From Shewanella denitrificans OS217 (GTDB lineage Bacteria > Pseudomonadota > Gammaproteobacteria > Enterobacterales > Shewanellaceae), in NCBI RefSeq assembly GCF_000013765.1, contig NC_007954.1:434001-498000 (forward strand): 64,000 nt of DNA, written 5' to 3'. The stretch's first letter is position 1. Every line of letters begins with the position of its first letter. Positions 33,116-42,385 of this stretch are shown here, one piece after another. Made by a program: the position numbers and the translations under genes. Under the pieces are notes generated by a model. It had not been told where the DNA came from. It worked only from the letters and a program-made list of their open reading frames with translations, and ran no database searches.

Positions 33116-34195
33116 CCCGAATTCAACTCCGAAGTGCGACACTCACCAAATTAAGCGGCTAATTGTTTAAACACAACAGCTGGCTGCTTAAACTTCAAAC
33201 ATTTCTTAGGTCTGTAATTAATCCTGTTCTGGGCAAATAAGATGATGGCGTCGCTTACTGTCCTTAAGTCAGTCCCTTTTTTTACATACTGCCTTAATAA
33301 ACCGTTGGCATTTTCATTGGCGCCACGTTCCCAAGAACTATACGGATGAGCAAAGTAAAATGTTGTGTCTAACGCGTTGGCTATGACTTCATGATGAGCG
33401 AATTCACGACCATTATCGGCAGTTATAGTGTGCACATATTGCTTATAGGGCATCAATAATTCGATAGTCGCTTTAGTCACATCTTCAGCAGATTTTGAGG
33501 CCACTTTCTTTATTAAATAAAAACGGGTCTTTCGCTCTAAAATTGTCACTATTGAACCTGTCCCATGCTTGCCTAATACGGTATCGATTTCCCAATCACC
33601 GAAACGTTCGCGAGTATCAACAATGGCAGGTCTAGAGTCGATAGAGGTACCATTTTTAATCGCTGGCGCTTTCTCTTTTTTACCTCTGCGATAGCGCTTA
33701 TGACCTTGCCGTAGATGGCGATATAGCTTGCCGCCTTGACGTTTATTCCTTGCCACAAAGCGGTAAATCCATTCATGACTAACAGCTTGGTTCATGCCCG
33801 ATAACACCCGTGAAATCTGCTCTGGGCTCCAATCATGTTGCAGTAGGAAGCGGACGAAGTTTATTCTTGTATCGGGGATGGTATATTTGGCTGAATGACG
33901 CCGCATCTTACACGCACTGGCTTGAGCGCTGTCAGGGCAATAACCCTGCAGGGCATGACAACGTTTTAGTTCTCGATAGACAGTCGCACGATGACAATTG
34001 ATAGCTTTTGCAATCAAAGCTATCGAAATACCCTGGTCTAAAAGGACTGAAATCTGATATCTTCTTCCCTCAGTCAACTGCTGATAACTCATAGTGATAC
34101 TCTTTTTTCTTTGGCGAGATAAAGCCTACCACTTTCAGCAGTTGGCTTCTTCTACGCCTCAATTAAGAGTGTCGCAGTTATTATCTGAATTCGGG
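33116..34195 (-). mobile_element. IS30-family insertion sequence, 1080 bp
   Basis: Imperfect terminal inverted repeats begin CCCGAATTCA at both ends and share an inner TGCGACACTC block (29 bases in all). The element is flanked by the 2-bp direct repeat AG (33114-33115 and 34196-34197), the duplication size usual for IS30. It contains one transposase gene on the minus strand and lies inside an Abi_2 gene. Confidence 0.92.
33151..34092 (-). CDS. IS30-family transposase
   Basis: The 313-residue DDE transposase has an N-terminal helix-turn-helix (YQLTEGRRYQISVLLDQGIS, IALIAKAINCHRATVYRELKR). The catalytic core has first Asp in DWEIDTVLGKHGTG, second in TADNGREFAHHE and Glu in GANENANGLLRQYVKKGTDL. 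The gene is intact, and the element has matched ends and a target duplication, so it may be active and recently inserted. Confidence 0.95.
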   Translation of the reverse strand: MSYQQLTEGRRYQISVLLDQGISIALIAKAINCHRATVYRELKRCHALQGYCPDSAQASACKMRRHSAKYTIPDTRINFVRFLLQHDWSPEQISRVLSGMNQAVSHEWIYRFVARNKRQGGKLYRHLRQGHKRYRRGKKEKAPAIKNGTSIDSRPAIVDTRERFGDWEIDTVLGKHGTGSIVTILERKTRFYLIKKVASKSAEDVTKATIELLMPYKQYVHTITADNGREFAHHEVIANALDTTFYFAHPYSSWERGANENANGLLRQYVKKGTDLRTVSDAIILFAQNRINYRPKKCLKFKQPAVVFKQLAA

Positions 34196-34810
34196 AGATA
34201 GCATCCAATCCCTAAAACTTGATCGATTTACTAAAAAAGCATTCAATATACAGAAGTTTGTTTCATTAAGGTCTTGGCTGGCTTCTATTCGCGAAGTAAG
34301 GAACCATTGCGGTCATCACAATCGACTGTTTAATCGTAACCTTAATGCACCTACAGGAATAAAGCGCCTACTTAGTAATGAAGTGAAACTAGTTCGGACT
34401 GTACCAGCTTTAGGTAAAAGAGAAGAGGACCAGCTTAATCGTCTTTATACTACGGTTACAGCGATGCAAATTATTTACAGTGGTCTTGGATATACGGAAA
34501 AAATAGGACCCAAAATACAAGCTCTATTTGAAAAGTATCCAGTTGCGCAGCAATTCAAAAATTCTATGGGTTTTCCTGAACTTTGGAAACATGAAATTTT
34601 GCTTTTTGATATATAAACTTAATTCGATACTAAACACTAAGCTTATTCCTGATAGGGGAAACATTCGTGTCGACATGCCATGTATTATCATCAAGGTGTT
34701 GATTTTGAGTGATAATTTTATGGTGCTGTCTTCCTATTTATATTTTAATAAGATGGCTTAATGCTAAGAACAATTGATAATCACATCATACTGGCTCGCC
34801 ATGGCATTCA

Positions 34811-34890
34811 CTCGTCGACACGCCGTAAACTCATCCCTGAGGGCTCGAACATCCCGTCCATGGGATGGACGGTCGTCTCGCAAATACGCA
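34811..34890 (-). repeat. Dispersed intergenic repeat, copy A
   Basis: Read on the minus strand, a hairpin (CGTCCATCCCATGGACG) is followed by GAGCCCTCAGGGATGAG and TTTACGGCGTG. The same order of blocks is seen at about 35481-35545 and 57055-57120. Confidence 0.55.
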
Positions 34891-34928
34891 TGCCTCACCT
34901 TTTTAGATTTATGTAACTTTTTATCTTT

Positions 34929-34961
34929 AAAACATAAAACATAAAACATAAAACATAAAAC
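34929..34961. repeat. Heptanucleotide tandem repeat (AAAACAT)
   Basis: Four full AAAACAT units and a partial fifth lie between genes. Such a tract can vary in length by slippage. Confidence 0.85.
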
Positions 34962-35008
34962 TTGAACCTGTTAATAAGGTCAATCTCAGTTAGTGATACG
35001 AGGCCAGC

Positions 35009-35263
35009 TTAAATTGCACTTTGGAGCATAGACTGTAGCATTTCTAATAGTGGTTCCCAGTGTTCTAATAATTGCAGCGGTGGTTCAAGATCAAAGATAT
35101 CTTGAAGTTCATTCCAAAGATCATGAAATGTATCCTTAAGAAAGTCTTTTATTGCACGTTTAGCATCTTCAGGAATAATTTCAGATTTTTCTATGCCACT
35201 GATTACGGTTTCATATGCACTAAACTGCGCACTACCAAACTGTGCGGTTCCAAATCGAGACAT
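35009..35263 (-). CDS. Small protein of unknown function
   Basis: From the ATG at 35263 (MSRFGTAQFGSAQFSAYE) the protein has 84 residues; an in-frame ATG nine codons earlier overlaps the ribosome site AAAAGGAG, which sits 8 bases before 35263. After a Gly/Phe/Gln-rich start it is predicted mostly helical and acidic (IIPEDAKRAIKDFLKDTF, then LLEHWEPLLEMLQSMLQ). There is no signal peptide or membrane helix. I do not recognise the family. The clean ribosome site is the main support that it is a gene. Confidence 0.6.
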   Translation of the reverse strand: MSRFGTAQFGSAQFSAYETVISGIEKSEIIPEDAKRAIKDFLKDTFHDLWNELQDIFDLEPPLQLLEHWEPLLEMLQSMLQSAI

Positions 35264-35805
35264 GATAAAACTCCTTTTCATATTAAGCACAAAGTAACAA
35301 CTAACAGATATTTTACACTAAGTCCCAAACGCAATAAATGATTTAAATCAGTCACTTGACTGACGGCTTTGTCAATGGTGTAGTTATTGTGAAACCAATG
35401 AATGCATCTATATTGAATTTATAGTAGCTCTCATGTACTAGACGACACTGATGCTAATGAGAGGGTATTGGGCTAAATGGCTCGAGTGCGTGTGCAGCAG
35501 GGATGCTGCGCCCGAGCCCACAAGGATGTGTTGACGGCGTCACTCGGGACATTAGCACAATGGCCGAGATCGCCAATTAAGCTTATTTAAAAAACATCTA
35601 AATGTCTTAAAGCTTGCTGCCAGCTTCTATGAAGTTATGCCACCTCAGTCATCAAACTTATCCTCGGTGCCAAAACACCCTATTTTGGCGTATAAATAAC
35701 CACTTGAGTGTGATAGTTTGAAGTAGGAAAGAGTGAATACTCTATTTTTGTTCGGCCCTACAGCTATATAACTAGATAATAACTAGATCCATAAGGAAAG
35801 CTCAG
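35264..35805. other. Long intergenic region before the aminotransferase gene
   Basis: No gene is supported in about 540 bases. It holds dispersed repeat copy B (35481-35545) and a 7-bp hairpin GCCAAAA (35669-35675) with TTTTGGC (35683-35689). Confidence 0.5.
35481..35545 (+). repeat. Dispersed intergenic repeat, copy B
   Basis: It begins CTCGAGTGCGTGTGCAGCAG, has the palindrome GCAGCAGGGATGCTGC, then CGAGCCCACAAGGATGTG and TTGACGGCGTCACTCG. It is closest to the copy at 57055-57120, which shares TCGAGTGCGTGTGC and CGCCGTCAC. Confidence 0.6.
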
Positions 35806-36945
35806 ATGATATCAGCCCCTACAGTCAATTCATTTACCCCGCCGCGCCGTACCTTGATGGGTCCGGGTCCTTCTGATGTGTATCCTGAAGTGCTGGCTGC
35901 CCAAGCTAGGCCGACCATAGGGCATTTAGATCCTCTGTTTGTCGGCATGATGGATGAGCTTAAAAGCTTAATTCAATACGCGTTTCAGACTAAAAATGAA
36001 ATGACCTTAGCGATTTCTGCCCCAGGGAGCGCTGGGATGGAAGCCTGCTTTGTGAATCTGGTTGAGCCGGGCGAGAAAGTGATTGTGTGCCGCAATGGCG
36101 TATTTGGCGAGCGTATGCGGCAAAATGTTGAGCGTGTCGGCGCCCTTGCTGTGGTGGTGGATAATGAATGGGGCGAGCCTGTGTGCCCAAAAGCGGTGGA
36201 AGCGGCGCTTAAGGCCAATCCCGATGCAAAGTTTTTAGCTTTTGTTCATGCAGAAACCTCAACAGGGGCGTTATCGGATGCCAAAACCCTATGCCGCTTA
36301 GCCCAAGAGCATGATTGCCTTAGCATAGTGGATGCGGTGACCTCATTAGGCGGTGTTGAGCTTTTAGTGGATGAGTGGGGCATAGATGCCATCTATTCTG
36401 GCAGTCAGAAGTGCTTGTCTTGTGTACCGGGTTTATCGCCAGTGTCGTTCTCGCCCAAGGCGGTGGCTAAGCTCATGAGCCGTAAAACCCCAGTGCAGAG
36501 CTGGTTTTTAGATCAATCCTTAGTCATGGGCTATTGGGGTAATAAAGACAGCGGGCTTAAGCGCAGTTACCATCATACAGCGCCTGTGAATGCACTGTAT
36601 GCCTTGCATGAAGCATTTCGTTTATTGGCTTTAGAAGGTTTAGAGAATGCTTGGGCAAGGCATAAAAAAATGCACCTAGTCTTAGCCGCTGGGCTTGAGC
36701 AATTAGGGCTTAAGTTTGTCGTAGCAGCGGAGCACAGGTTGCCTCAGCTCAATGCCGTGTATTTACCTCAAGGCGTCGATGATGCCTTAGTCCGCACTCA
36801 GTTACTCGAAGAATACAATTTAGAAATTGGTGCAGGCCTTGGGGCGTTAGCGGGTAAAGCGTGGCGCATAGGCTTGATGGGCTTTGGCGCCCGCCGTGAA
36901 AACGTGGCCTTGTGTTTAAAAGCGCTGGAAGAGGTGATGAACTAA
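35806..36945 (+). CDS. PLP-dependent aminotransferase, alanine/serine-glyoxylate aminotransferase family
   Basis: The 379-residue cytosolic class-V aminotransferase has the N-terminal GPGPSDVYPEVLAAQARPT motif, PLP-site SAPGSAGMEA, aspartate in SIVDAVTSLGG, and Schiff-base lysine in YSGSQKCLSCVPGLSP. Members transfer amino groups to glyoxylate from alanine or serine, or act on (S)-ureidoglycine in purine breakdown (PucG); the precise donor cannot be told from sequence alone. AAGGAAAG is 7-8 bases before the ATG. It stands alone, in a single-gene unit with long intergenic regions on the 5' side. Confidence 0.88.
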   Translation: MISAPTVNSFTPPRRTLMGPGPSDVYPEVLAAQARPTIGHLDPLFVGMMDELKSLIQYAFQTKNEMTLAISAPGSAGMEACFVNLVEPGEKVIVCRNGVFGERMRQNVERVGALAVVVDNEWGEPVCPKAVEAALKANPDAKFLAFVHAETSTGALSDAKTLCRLAQEHDCLSIVDAVTSLGGVELLVDEWGIDAIYSGSQKCLSCVPGLSPVSFSPKAVAKLMSRKTPVQSWFLDQSLVMGYWGNKDSGLKRSYHHTAPVNALYALHEAFRLLALEGLENAWARHKKMHLVLAAGLEQLGLKFVVAAEHRLPQLNAVYLPQGVDDALVRTQLLEEYNLEIGAGLGALAGKAWRIGLMGFGARRENVALCLKALEEVMN

Positions 36946-36975
36946 TACAGGCCGCTGACTGCTAACCGCTAACTT

Positions 36976-37017
36976 TTAAGCGTTAGGATTTAAGCGTTAG
37001 GATTTAAGAGTTAGCAT
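36976..37017. repeat. Three tandem 14-bp units
   Basis: TTAAGCGTTAGGAT occurs twice in tandem, followed by a third copy with two changes (TTAAGAGTTAGCAT). It lies between the aminotransferase and ubiK stops. Confidence 0.8.
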
Positions 37018-37063
37018 TGTGCAGTGAAAACGCCTGAAATAGGCAAGCTGAGATAGAAACGTG

Positions 37064-37088
37064 TTTGGCGGGTGAGACGCCCGCCAAA
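37064..37088 (-). terminator. Hairpin downstream of ubiK
   Basis: A perfect 9-bp stem TTTGGCGGG (37064-37072) with CCCGCCAAA (37080-37088) lies 6 bases past the ubiK stop. The U-run on the minus strand is poor. Confidence 0.55.
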
Positions 37089-37094
37089 TACAGC

Positions 37095-37349
37095 TTAAGC
37101 TTGTTCGGCTAACTTCTTTTCTAATTCATTAACTTGAGCCTGCAAGGCTTCTAGCTTTTCGCGGGTTTTTAGTAATACGTGTTGTTGTACTTCAAATTCT
37201 TCCCGAGAGACAAAATCCAGCTTCATTAACTGATTTTGCAATATTTGCTTGCTGCGCTCTTCAAATTCGCCAGCAAACTGCTTAAGTCCGCTAGGTAAGT
37301 TCTCACTGAGCTGCTTGGCAACATCTTCGATTTTCTTTGGGTTAAACAT
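37095..37349 (-). CDS. ubiK: UbiK (YqiC/BMFP), ubiquinone biosynthesis accessory factor
   Basis: The 84-residue protein is an amphipathic helix followed by a C-terminal trimeric coiled coil (FEVQQHVLLKTREKLEALQA, then QVNELEKKLAE). The pattern VSREEFEVQ is typical of the BMFP/UbiK family. It binds UbiJ and supports the ubiquinone-making Ubi complex and has membrane-fusogenic behaviour in vitro. It is monocistronic and divergent from rep. Confidence 0.9.
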   Translation of the reverse strand: MFNPKKIEDVAKQLSENLPSGLKQFAGEFEERSKQILQNQLMKLDFVSREEFEVQQHVLLKTREKLEALQAQVNELEKKLAEQA

Positions 37350-37507
37350 AGTCTGTATTCCATAGCCATTTTGATTAGTGTAACCGAGCTCGCCTTCAAG
37401 AAAAAGCCCAATACCTTAGTGGAAATTTATCGGCACATTAAAGCTTACGTTAAGCAAAGCCCTTCTGCTATGATCCAGCTCCCACGCTTTAAGGATACAA
37501 TTTTTCA

Positions 37508-39520
37508 ATGAAACTTAACCCCGCCCAAAACGATGCCGTCCATTATGTCTCTGGTCCATGCCTAGTGCTTGCCGGTGCGGGCAGTGGCAAGACGCGGGTT
37601 ATTATCAATAAAATTGCTTATCTGGTTGAAAAATGTGGCTACAAGGCGAGAAATATCGCCGCGGTAACCTTTACCAATAAGGCCGCCCGAGAAATGAAAG
37701 AGCGTGTGGCTCAATCTATGGGGCGTAAAGAGGCACGGGGCCTGTGGATCTCTACCTTTCATACCTTAGGGCTTGAAATCATTAAGCGTGAATACAAGGT
37801 ATTAGGGCTAAAGGCGGGTTTTTCATTATTTGACGACCAAGATACCTTAGCACTATTAAAAGATCTCACCGAAGATGAGTTTGATGGTGATAAAGACTTG
37901 CTCAAAGCCCTTGCCAGTGCAATTTCTAATTGGAAGGGCGATCTGGTTATCCCTGCCCAAGCTCGTAAGCTTGCCAAGGATGAACAGAGCCAGCTATTTA
38001 GCTTCTTGTATCAAAAATATGCCCAGCAGATGAAGGCCTATAACGCCTTAGACTTCGATGATTTGATCTTGCTACCTACCTTGTTACTTAGGCACAATGA
38101 AGAAGTGCGCACTCGCTGGCAGACTCGTATTCAATACCTGCTGGTGGACGAATATCAAGACACCAATACCAGCCAATACGAGTTAGTAAAACTCTTAGTT
38201 GGCGAGCGTTCACGATTTACTGTGGTTGGGGATGACGATCAGTCCATCTATTCTTGGCGTGGTGCTAAGCCGCAGAACTTGGTACTGCTGGGTAAGGACT
38301 TCCCAGCACTTAAACTCATTAAGTTGGAGCAAAATTATCGCTCCAGCCAGCGTATCTTACGCGCGGCTAACATCTTAATTGCTAATAATCCTCACGTGTA
38401 TGACAAAGCCTTATTCAGTGAACTTGCCTATGGTGAGCCGCTTAGGGTGTTAATTGCCGCCAACGAGGAGCAAGAAGCCGAGCGAGTGGTAGCGGAGATA
38501 GTTCGCCACAAGTTTGTCGGCCGGACCAAGTTTGGGGACTACGCCATCTTGTACCGTGGTAATCATCAATCTCGCTTGCTGGAGCGAGCGCTGATGACTA
38601 ACCGTATTCCCTATAAAATCAGTGGTGGCACCTCATTTTTTGCTCGCGCCGAGATTAAAGACATCATGGCTTACCTAAAGCTTGTGGTTAATCCCGATGA
38701 TGACAATGCGTTTTTGCGGGTGGTGAACTTACCTAAACGTGGCATAGGTCCTGCCTCCCTTGAGCGCTTAGGCAGCTTTGCCAATGAGAAGCATATTTCG
38801 CTATTTTCAGCGATTTTTGAAGGGGAGCTTAATCATCATCTAGCTCCAGCAGCTACGGCGGCCTTATATCAATTTGGCCGTTTTATTGTGGATACTGGCG
38901 AAATTGCGACTCGCGGTGAGCCCGTGGATGCCATCAAGCAATTAATTCGTAAGATTAATTACGAAGATTACCTGTACGAGACCAGCACCAGCGCAAAAGC
39001 TGCTGAGATGCGGATGAAGAACATTTCCGAGTTATATCGCTGGGTGACAGAGATGCTGCAAGGGGATGAATTGGATGAGCCTATGACGCTCCCTGAAGTG
39101 GTGACCCGCTTGACGCTTCGAGACATGATGGAGCGCAATAATGAGGATGAGGGCGGCGATCAGGTACAGTTGATGACGCTGCATGCCTCTAAAGGTTTGG
39201 AGTATCCCTTCGTGTTTATGGTGGGCACTGAGGAGCGTATCTTGCCTCATCAGGTCAGCATAGATGAAGATAATGTGGATGAAGAGCGCCGTCTTGCCTA
39301 TGTGGGGATTACTCGCGCCCAGAGAGAGCTATGGTTTACCTTGTGCCGAGAGCGGCGTCAATTCGGTGAAACCATGCGCTGTGAGCCAAGCCGCTTTTTA
39401 CTTGAGCTACCTCAAGATGATTTGATTTGGGAAAACCGTAAACCGGTACAAACAGAAGAACAGAGGCAAGAGACAGGCAAGTCACATATCGCCAATTTGC
39501 GGGACATGTTTAAGAAATAG
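37508..39520 (+). CDS. rep: ATP-dependent DNA helicase Rep
   Basis: The 670-residue superfamily 1A 3'-5' helicase helps replication forks pass protein obstacles. Motif I LAGAGSGKTRVI, Ia VTFTNKAAREMKER, II LLVDEYQDTN, III VVGDDDQSIYSWRGA, IV LEQNYRSSQRIL, V TLHASKGLEYPFVFMVG and VI EERRLAYVGITRAQREL are all intact. The length matches Rep (about 670) rather than UvrD (about 720). The C-terminus LRDMFKK ends as expected. AAGGATAC precedes the ATG. A GGGCTTC/GAAGCCC hairpin at 39539-39557 follows the stop. Confidence 0.96.
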   Translation: MKLNPAQNDAVHYVSGPCLVLAGAGSGKTRVIINKIAYLVEKCGYKARNIAAVTFTNKAAREMKERVAQSMGRKEARGLWISTFHTLGLEIIKREYKVLGLKAGFSLFDDQDTLALLKDLTEDEFDGDKDLLKALASAISNWKGDLVIPAQARKLAKDEQSQLFSFLYQKYAQQMKAYNALDFDDLILLPTLLLRHNEEVRTRWQTRIQYLLVDEYQDTNTSQYELVKLLVGERSRFTVVGDDDQSIYSWRGAKPQNLVLLGKDFPALKLIKLEQNYRSSQRILRAANILIANNPHVYDKALFSELAYGEPLRVLIAANEEQEAERVVAEIVRHKFVGRTKFGDYAILYRGNHQSRLLERALMTNRIPYKISGGTSFFARAEIKDIMAYLKLVVNPDDDNAFLRVVNLPKRGIGPASLERLGSFANEKHISLFSAIFEGELNHHLAPAATAALYQFGRFIVDTGEIATRGEPVDAIKQLIRKINYEDYLYETSTSAKAAEMRMKNISELYRWVTEMLQGDELDEPMTLPEVVTRLTLRDMMERNNEDEGGDQVQLMTLHASKGLEYPFVFMVGTEERILPHQVSIDEDNVDEERRLAYVGITRAQRELWFTLCRERRQFGETMRCEPSRFLLELPQDDLIWENRKPVQTEEQRQETGKSHIANLRDMFKK

Positions 39521-39595
39521 TGTAACGTAGAAAAACTAGGGGCTTCGGATGAAGCCCTCATGGTTTAAGGTCTGCTACTTAGTAGATTGTAGCGA

Positions 39596-42217
39596 TTAAG
39601 CGCAGCTTTTTTGTACTTTAATGTAATTAAGGTGTTTTTTCTCGAAGGTCTTACCTTGGCCTTGCTGGTAACCTAACTGGCTGAGTTGGCGTTTTTGCTG
39701 CACTGTATCCACCCCCTCAACAAACATATCGACACCTAACGAGCTTGCCGCTAATTGATAGGCCTTAGTGAGCTGCATCTGCTGTTCATTGACTAAGTGC
39801 TTGCTGATGTTACTGTCGAGTTTTAGTGCGCTGATGGGTAATAAACTTAAGCTGCTCAGTGAACTGTAACCCGTGCCATAGCCATTCATACCGATATTCA
39901 CATCCATCTGCGATAAATGCTGAAAGGCACTGATGTGGTTTTCAGTGTCTTGCACGAAGGCCTTTTCGTGGAAAAACACCCAGATGCTACTGAGATCTAA
40001 CTGACTCTTTTTAAGGGTACGCTTTAGGTTTCTAAGGCCGTGCTTATGTTTAATATGCTGGCTTGAAACGGACAAATGGATACAAATCTTATTGCTAAAT
40101 TGCTGCACTAATTTGCTGTAATTATGGTTCAGATGATCGAAAATATAGGCATCGAAATGAATGATCAACTGGCACTGTTCAGCCAGAGATTTAAGCTGAT
40201 TGTGGGTTTTAAGGCTGCCATCAGGATGCTTCCAAGAGGCTTGTGGCTCTAAGGCGATGATAGATAAATCATTGAAATTCATCACAGGGGCGTAGCTGAT
40301 ATTGATTTCTTGTTGTAAAAGTGCCCGTTTAAAGGCTTTTTTCATCTCGGCGGCTTGTTTTGCCTGTTTATCGATTTGACTATCAAATATGACATAACAG
40401 CCCTTGCCTTTAGATTTAGCCTGATACATGGCTGCATCGGCGGATTTAAGTAAGGATTCGCTGGTATCCTCTTTATGATGACCACTAAAGGCGATGCCGA
40501 TACTGGCGCCTGAGATAAAATCTTGCTTGCCTAATTTATAGGGCTGTGACACCTGATACAAGATGCGATCACTAACATCCAGTGCATCTTGGGTGCCTTG
40601 TATGCTATCGAGCAAAATCACAAATTCATCACCACCTAAGCGAGCTAAGGCATCGTTTTCTCGAATGCAGGATTTTAAGCGTCTAGCAGTTTCGATTAAA
40701 AACTTATCCCCTTCGAGGTGACCAAAGGTATCGTTGATTTGTTTAAATCTGTCTAAATCGATAAACAAGAGTGCAAATTGATCATGTCCATGTCTGCGAC
40801 CGTGCTTGATGGCATAAGATAAGCGCTCCATAAAGAAGCTACGATTTGGCAGGCCCGTTAAGCCATCGTGCTTGGCATCATGTTGCAGCTGAGCTTCAAT
40901 CTTACGTCTTTGCATGATTTCTTCTTGCAAATTGTCATTCAATTCCGCCAATGCTTGGGTTCGTTGGCTTACCTTATCCTCTAGCTCATCGTGACTGCGC
41001 TTTAAGCTCTCAACTGCCATCTTTCGTTCTATGGCATTGGCGATGTGATGGGAGACAAAGTTCAATAGTTCGAGATCTTTGACTTGATAGTTTTGATCTT
41101 GGCTTATGCTGTAAATGGTTAATGCACCGGCTATGTTACCGTGAATGAATAAAGGGATGCCTATCCATTGATGCATGGCATGAGTTTGGTTCAAAGCAGG
41201 TGCAATAGCGTAGATTTCATCTTGTTCTATTAATGTCTTAATATCGTTTTGACTCAGAAGCTTAGGTTCTTTTGTGGCTAGAATGTACTCTGTTAAACCA
41301 TCTTGCATGGGTCTCGATGCGGGATAACTTAAATTCATTTGGGATACGTAGAAAGGGAAGGATAGCGTCGCATCTACATTATTGATCAAAGCGATAAAAC
41401 AGTTTTGTGCCGGGATCAGTTGACTAATAATTTGATGGAGTTGCACATAGAATCGATTCTGGTCCGCATTAGACGCTGACAAATCGGCTATTTCAAATAA
41501 GGCTTTTTGTAGTCGTTCGGCTCTAACACGCTCTTTGACTTCTTGTTTTACTGTTTCGTAGGCATGGCTGAGTTCTTTGGTGCGCTCTACAATGGCTTGC
41601 TCGAGTTGCTCATGATGTTTCAGGCGCTCCATGACACCAGAAATATGATGGCAAATAAAGCCCATTAGCTCGAGCTCTAATTCGCCATAGGTGATATCAG
41701 GATGGTAACTTTGTACCACCAATACCCCTATACTGTGATGGTTTCGCTTAATGGGAACGCCTAGCCATTGATGGCTAGGAGAGCCTAAATCATCGATGGC
41801 ACCAGTGGCAATAAGTTCATCAAATTTATTGGTGTCACAAAGCAGTGGTTTCCCGGTTTTAAGGACATACCCTGTAATGCCACGTTCAATGATGGACGAA
41901 ATCTCCTCATCAGGATAAAGTTCACTGGGATGAGGGTCTTTTTCATCGGCAAAAAAAGGCAAACTAATGAGGCCTGTGTTGGCATCTCGACTAGCAATAA
42001 AGAAGTTATCTGCTGGGATGAGTTTTTTTAGGTGCAGATGCACACCTTGATAAAATAAATCTAAGGACGCGGCTTTTGTGGCAATATTGGAAATTTCCAA
42101 TAATGCATTTTGAATGATCTCAGCCCGTTTATATTTCCTCGCCAAGCGCTTTAGTCGAATGACTCTTTTTTGCAAGTGCTCGATATCGGAAGATATAAAG
42201 GAGGGAGCGACATCCAT
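39596..42217 (-). CDS. GAF-GAF-GGDEF-EAL cyclic-di-GMP signalling protein with degenerate EAL
   Basis: From the ATG at 42217 the protein has 873 residues. Two GAF sensor domains (about 30-190 and 225-385) are followed by a coiled linker (about 390-440), a GGDEF domain and an EAL domain (about 615-865). The cyclase motif is intact (DALARLGGDEFVILL), so c-di-GMP synthesis is likely. The EAL domain lacks key catalytic features: EAL reads EPQ in IALEPQASWKHPDG, and the DDFGTGYSSL motif reads MNGYGTGYSSL. It has no membrane helix, so it is cytosolic. A GTG start at 42232 is less likely. Like other c-di-GMP enzymes it could feed LapD-type control of the adhesin, but nothing here proves a link. Confidence 0.88.
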   Translation of the reverse strand: MDVAPSFISSDIEHLQKRVIRLKRLARKYKRAEIIQNALLEISNIATKAASLDLFYQGVHLHLKKLIPADNFFIASRDANTGLISLPFFADEKDPHPSELYPDEEISSIIERGITGYVLKTGKPLLCDTNKFDELIATGAIDDLGSPSHQWLGVPIKRNHHSIGVLVVQSYHPDITYGELELELMGFICHHISGVMERLKHHEQLEQAIVERTKELSHAYETVKQEVKERVRAERLQKALFEIADLSASNADQNRFYVQLHQIISQLIPAQNCFIALINNVDATLSFPFYVSQMNLSYPASRPMQDGLTEYILATKEPKLLSQNDIKTLIEQDEIYAIAPALNQTHAMHQWIGIPLFIHGNIAGALTIYSISQDQNYQVKDLELLNFVSHHIANAIERKMAVESLKRSHDELEDKVSQRTQALAELNDNLQEEIMQRRKIEAQLQHDAKHDGLTGLPNRSFFMERLSYAIKHGRRHGHDQFALLFIDLDRFKQINDTFGHLEGDKFLIETARRLKSCIRENDALARLGGDEFVILLDSIQGTQDALDVSDRILYQVSQPYKLGKQDFISGASIGIAFSGHHKEDTSESLLKSADAAMYQAKSKGKGCYVIFDSQIDKQAKQAAEMKKAFKRALLQQEINISYAPVMNFNDLSIIALEPQASWKHPDGSLKTHNQLKSLAEQCQLIIHFDAYIFDHLNHNYSKLVQQFSNKICIHLSVSSQHIKHKHGLRNLKRTLKKSQLDLSSIWVFFHEKAFVQDTENHISAFQHLSQMDVNIGMNGYGTGYSSLSSLSLLPISALKLDSNISKHLVNEQQMQLTKAYQLAASSLGVDMFVEGVDTVQQKRQLSQLGYQQGQGKTFEKKHLNYIKVQKSCA

Positions 42218-42385
42218 ATTCTTGTTTCCCACTTAGACTTAAGCTCCCAAAGTAGTTTTATCCCAGATCACATTTTTAACATACTTCTTACCTTGTTCCA
42301 ATAGGCTAAAGGCTTCTTTTTTGTATAAAAAATAGCACTATGTGTCAAAACTTAAGCAAACAGCTAAAAAAAGATAAAACAAGTG

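Larger units (their letters stand above)
32554..34616 (+). pseudogene. Abi_2-family (AbiD/AbiF) gene split by IS30-family element
   Basis: The 5' part (32554-33115) encodes PYIKPYQESKELCERL, then YSYYRFKAYLIPF, YQFDCELRSTLFQIIEKIE and DLPPAWVAIEIMTFGNVVKLLENITE. Removing the insertion sequence and one copy of its AG duplication restores the frame exactly (ITE-DSIQSLKLDRF). It then continues with the HEPN-type RNase motif REVRNHCGHHNRLFN and stops at 34616. ATG 32554 is preferred to the TTG at 32536, which lies in the preceding terminator U-run. Intact members are abortive-infection proteins; this one is inactivated. The intact reading would be about 327 residues, normal for the family. Confidence 0.87.
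34617..35008. other. Non-coding stretch with dispersed and tandem repeats
   Basis: No convincing gene is seen. The stretch contains a dispersed repeat (34811-34890) and a 7-bp tandem repeat (34929-34961), listed separately. A 61-codon minus-strand frame across them has no ribosome site. Confidence 0.5.

Noticed and set aside
34764..34949. A 61-residue minus-strand frame
   Set aside because: It runs through the AAAACAT tandem repeat and the dispersed repeat, with no ribosome site.
36977..37017. A possible CRISPR-like array
   Set aside because: The three 14-bp units are directly adjacent, without spacers; no cas genes are in the window.
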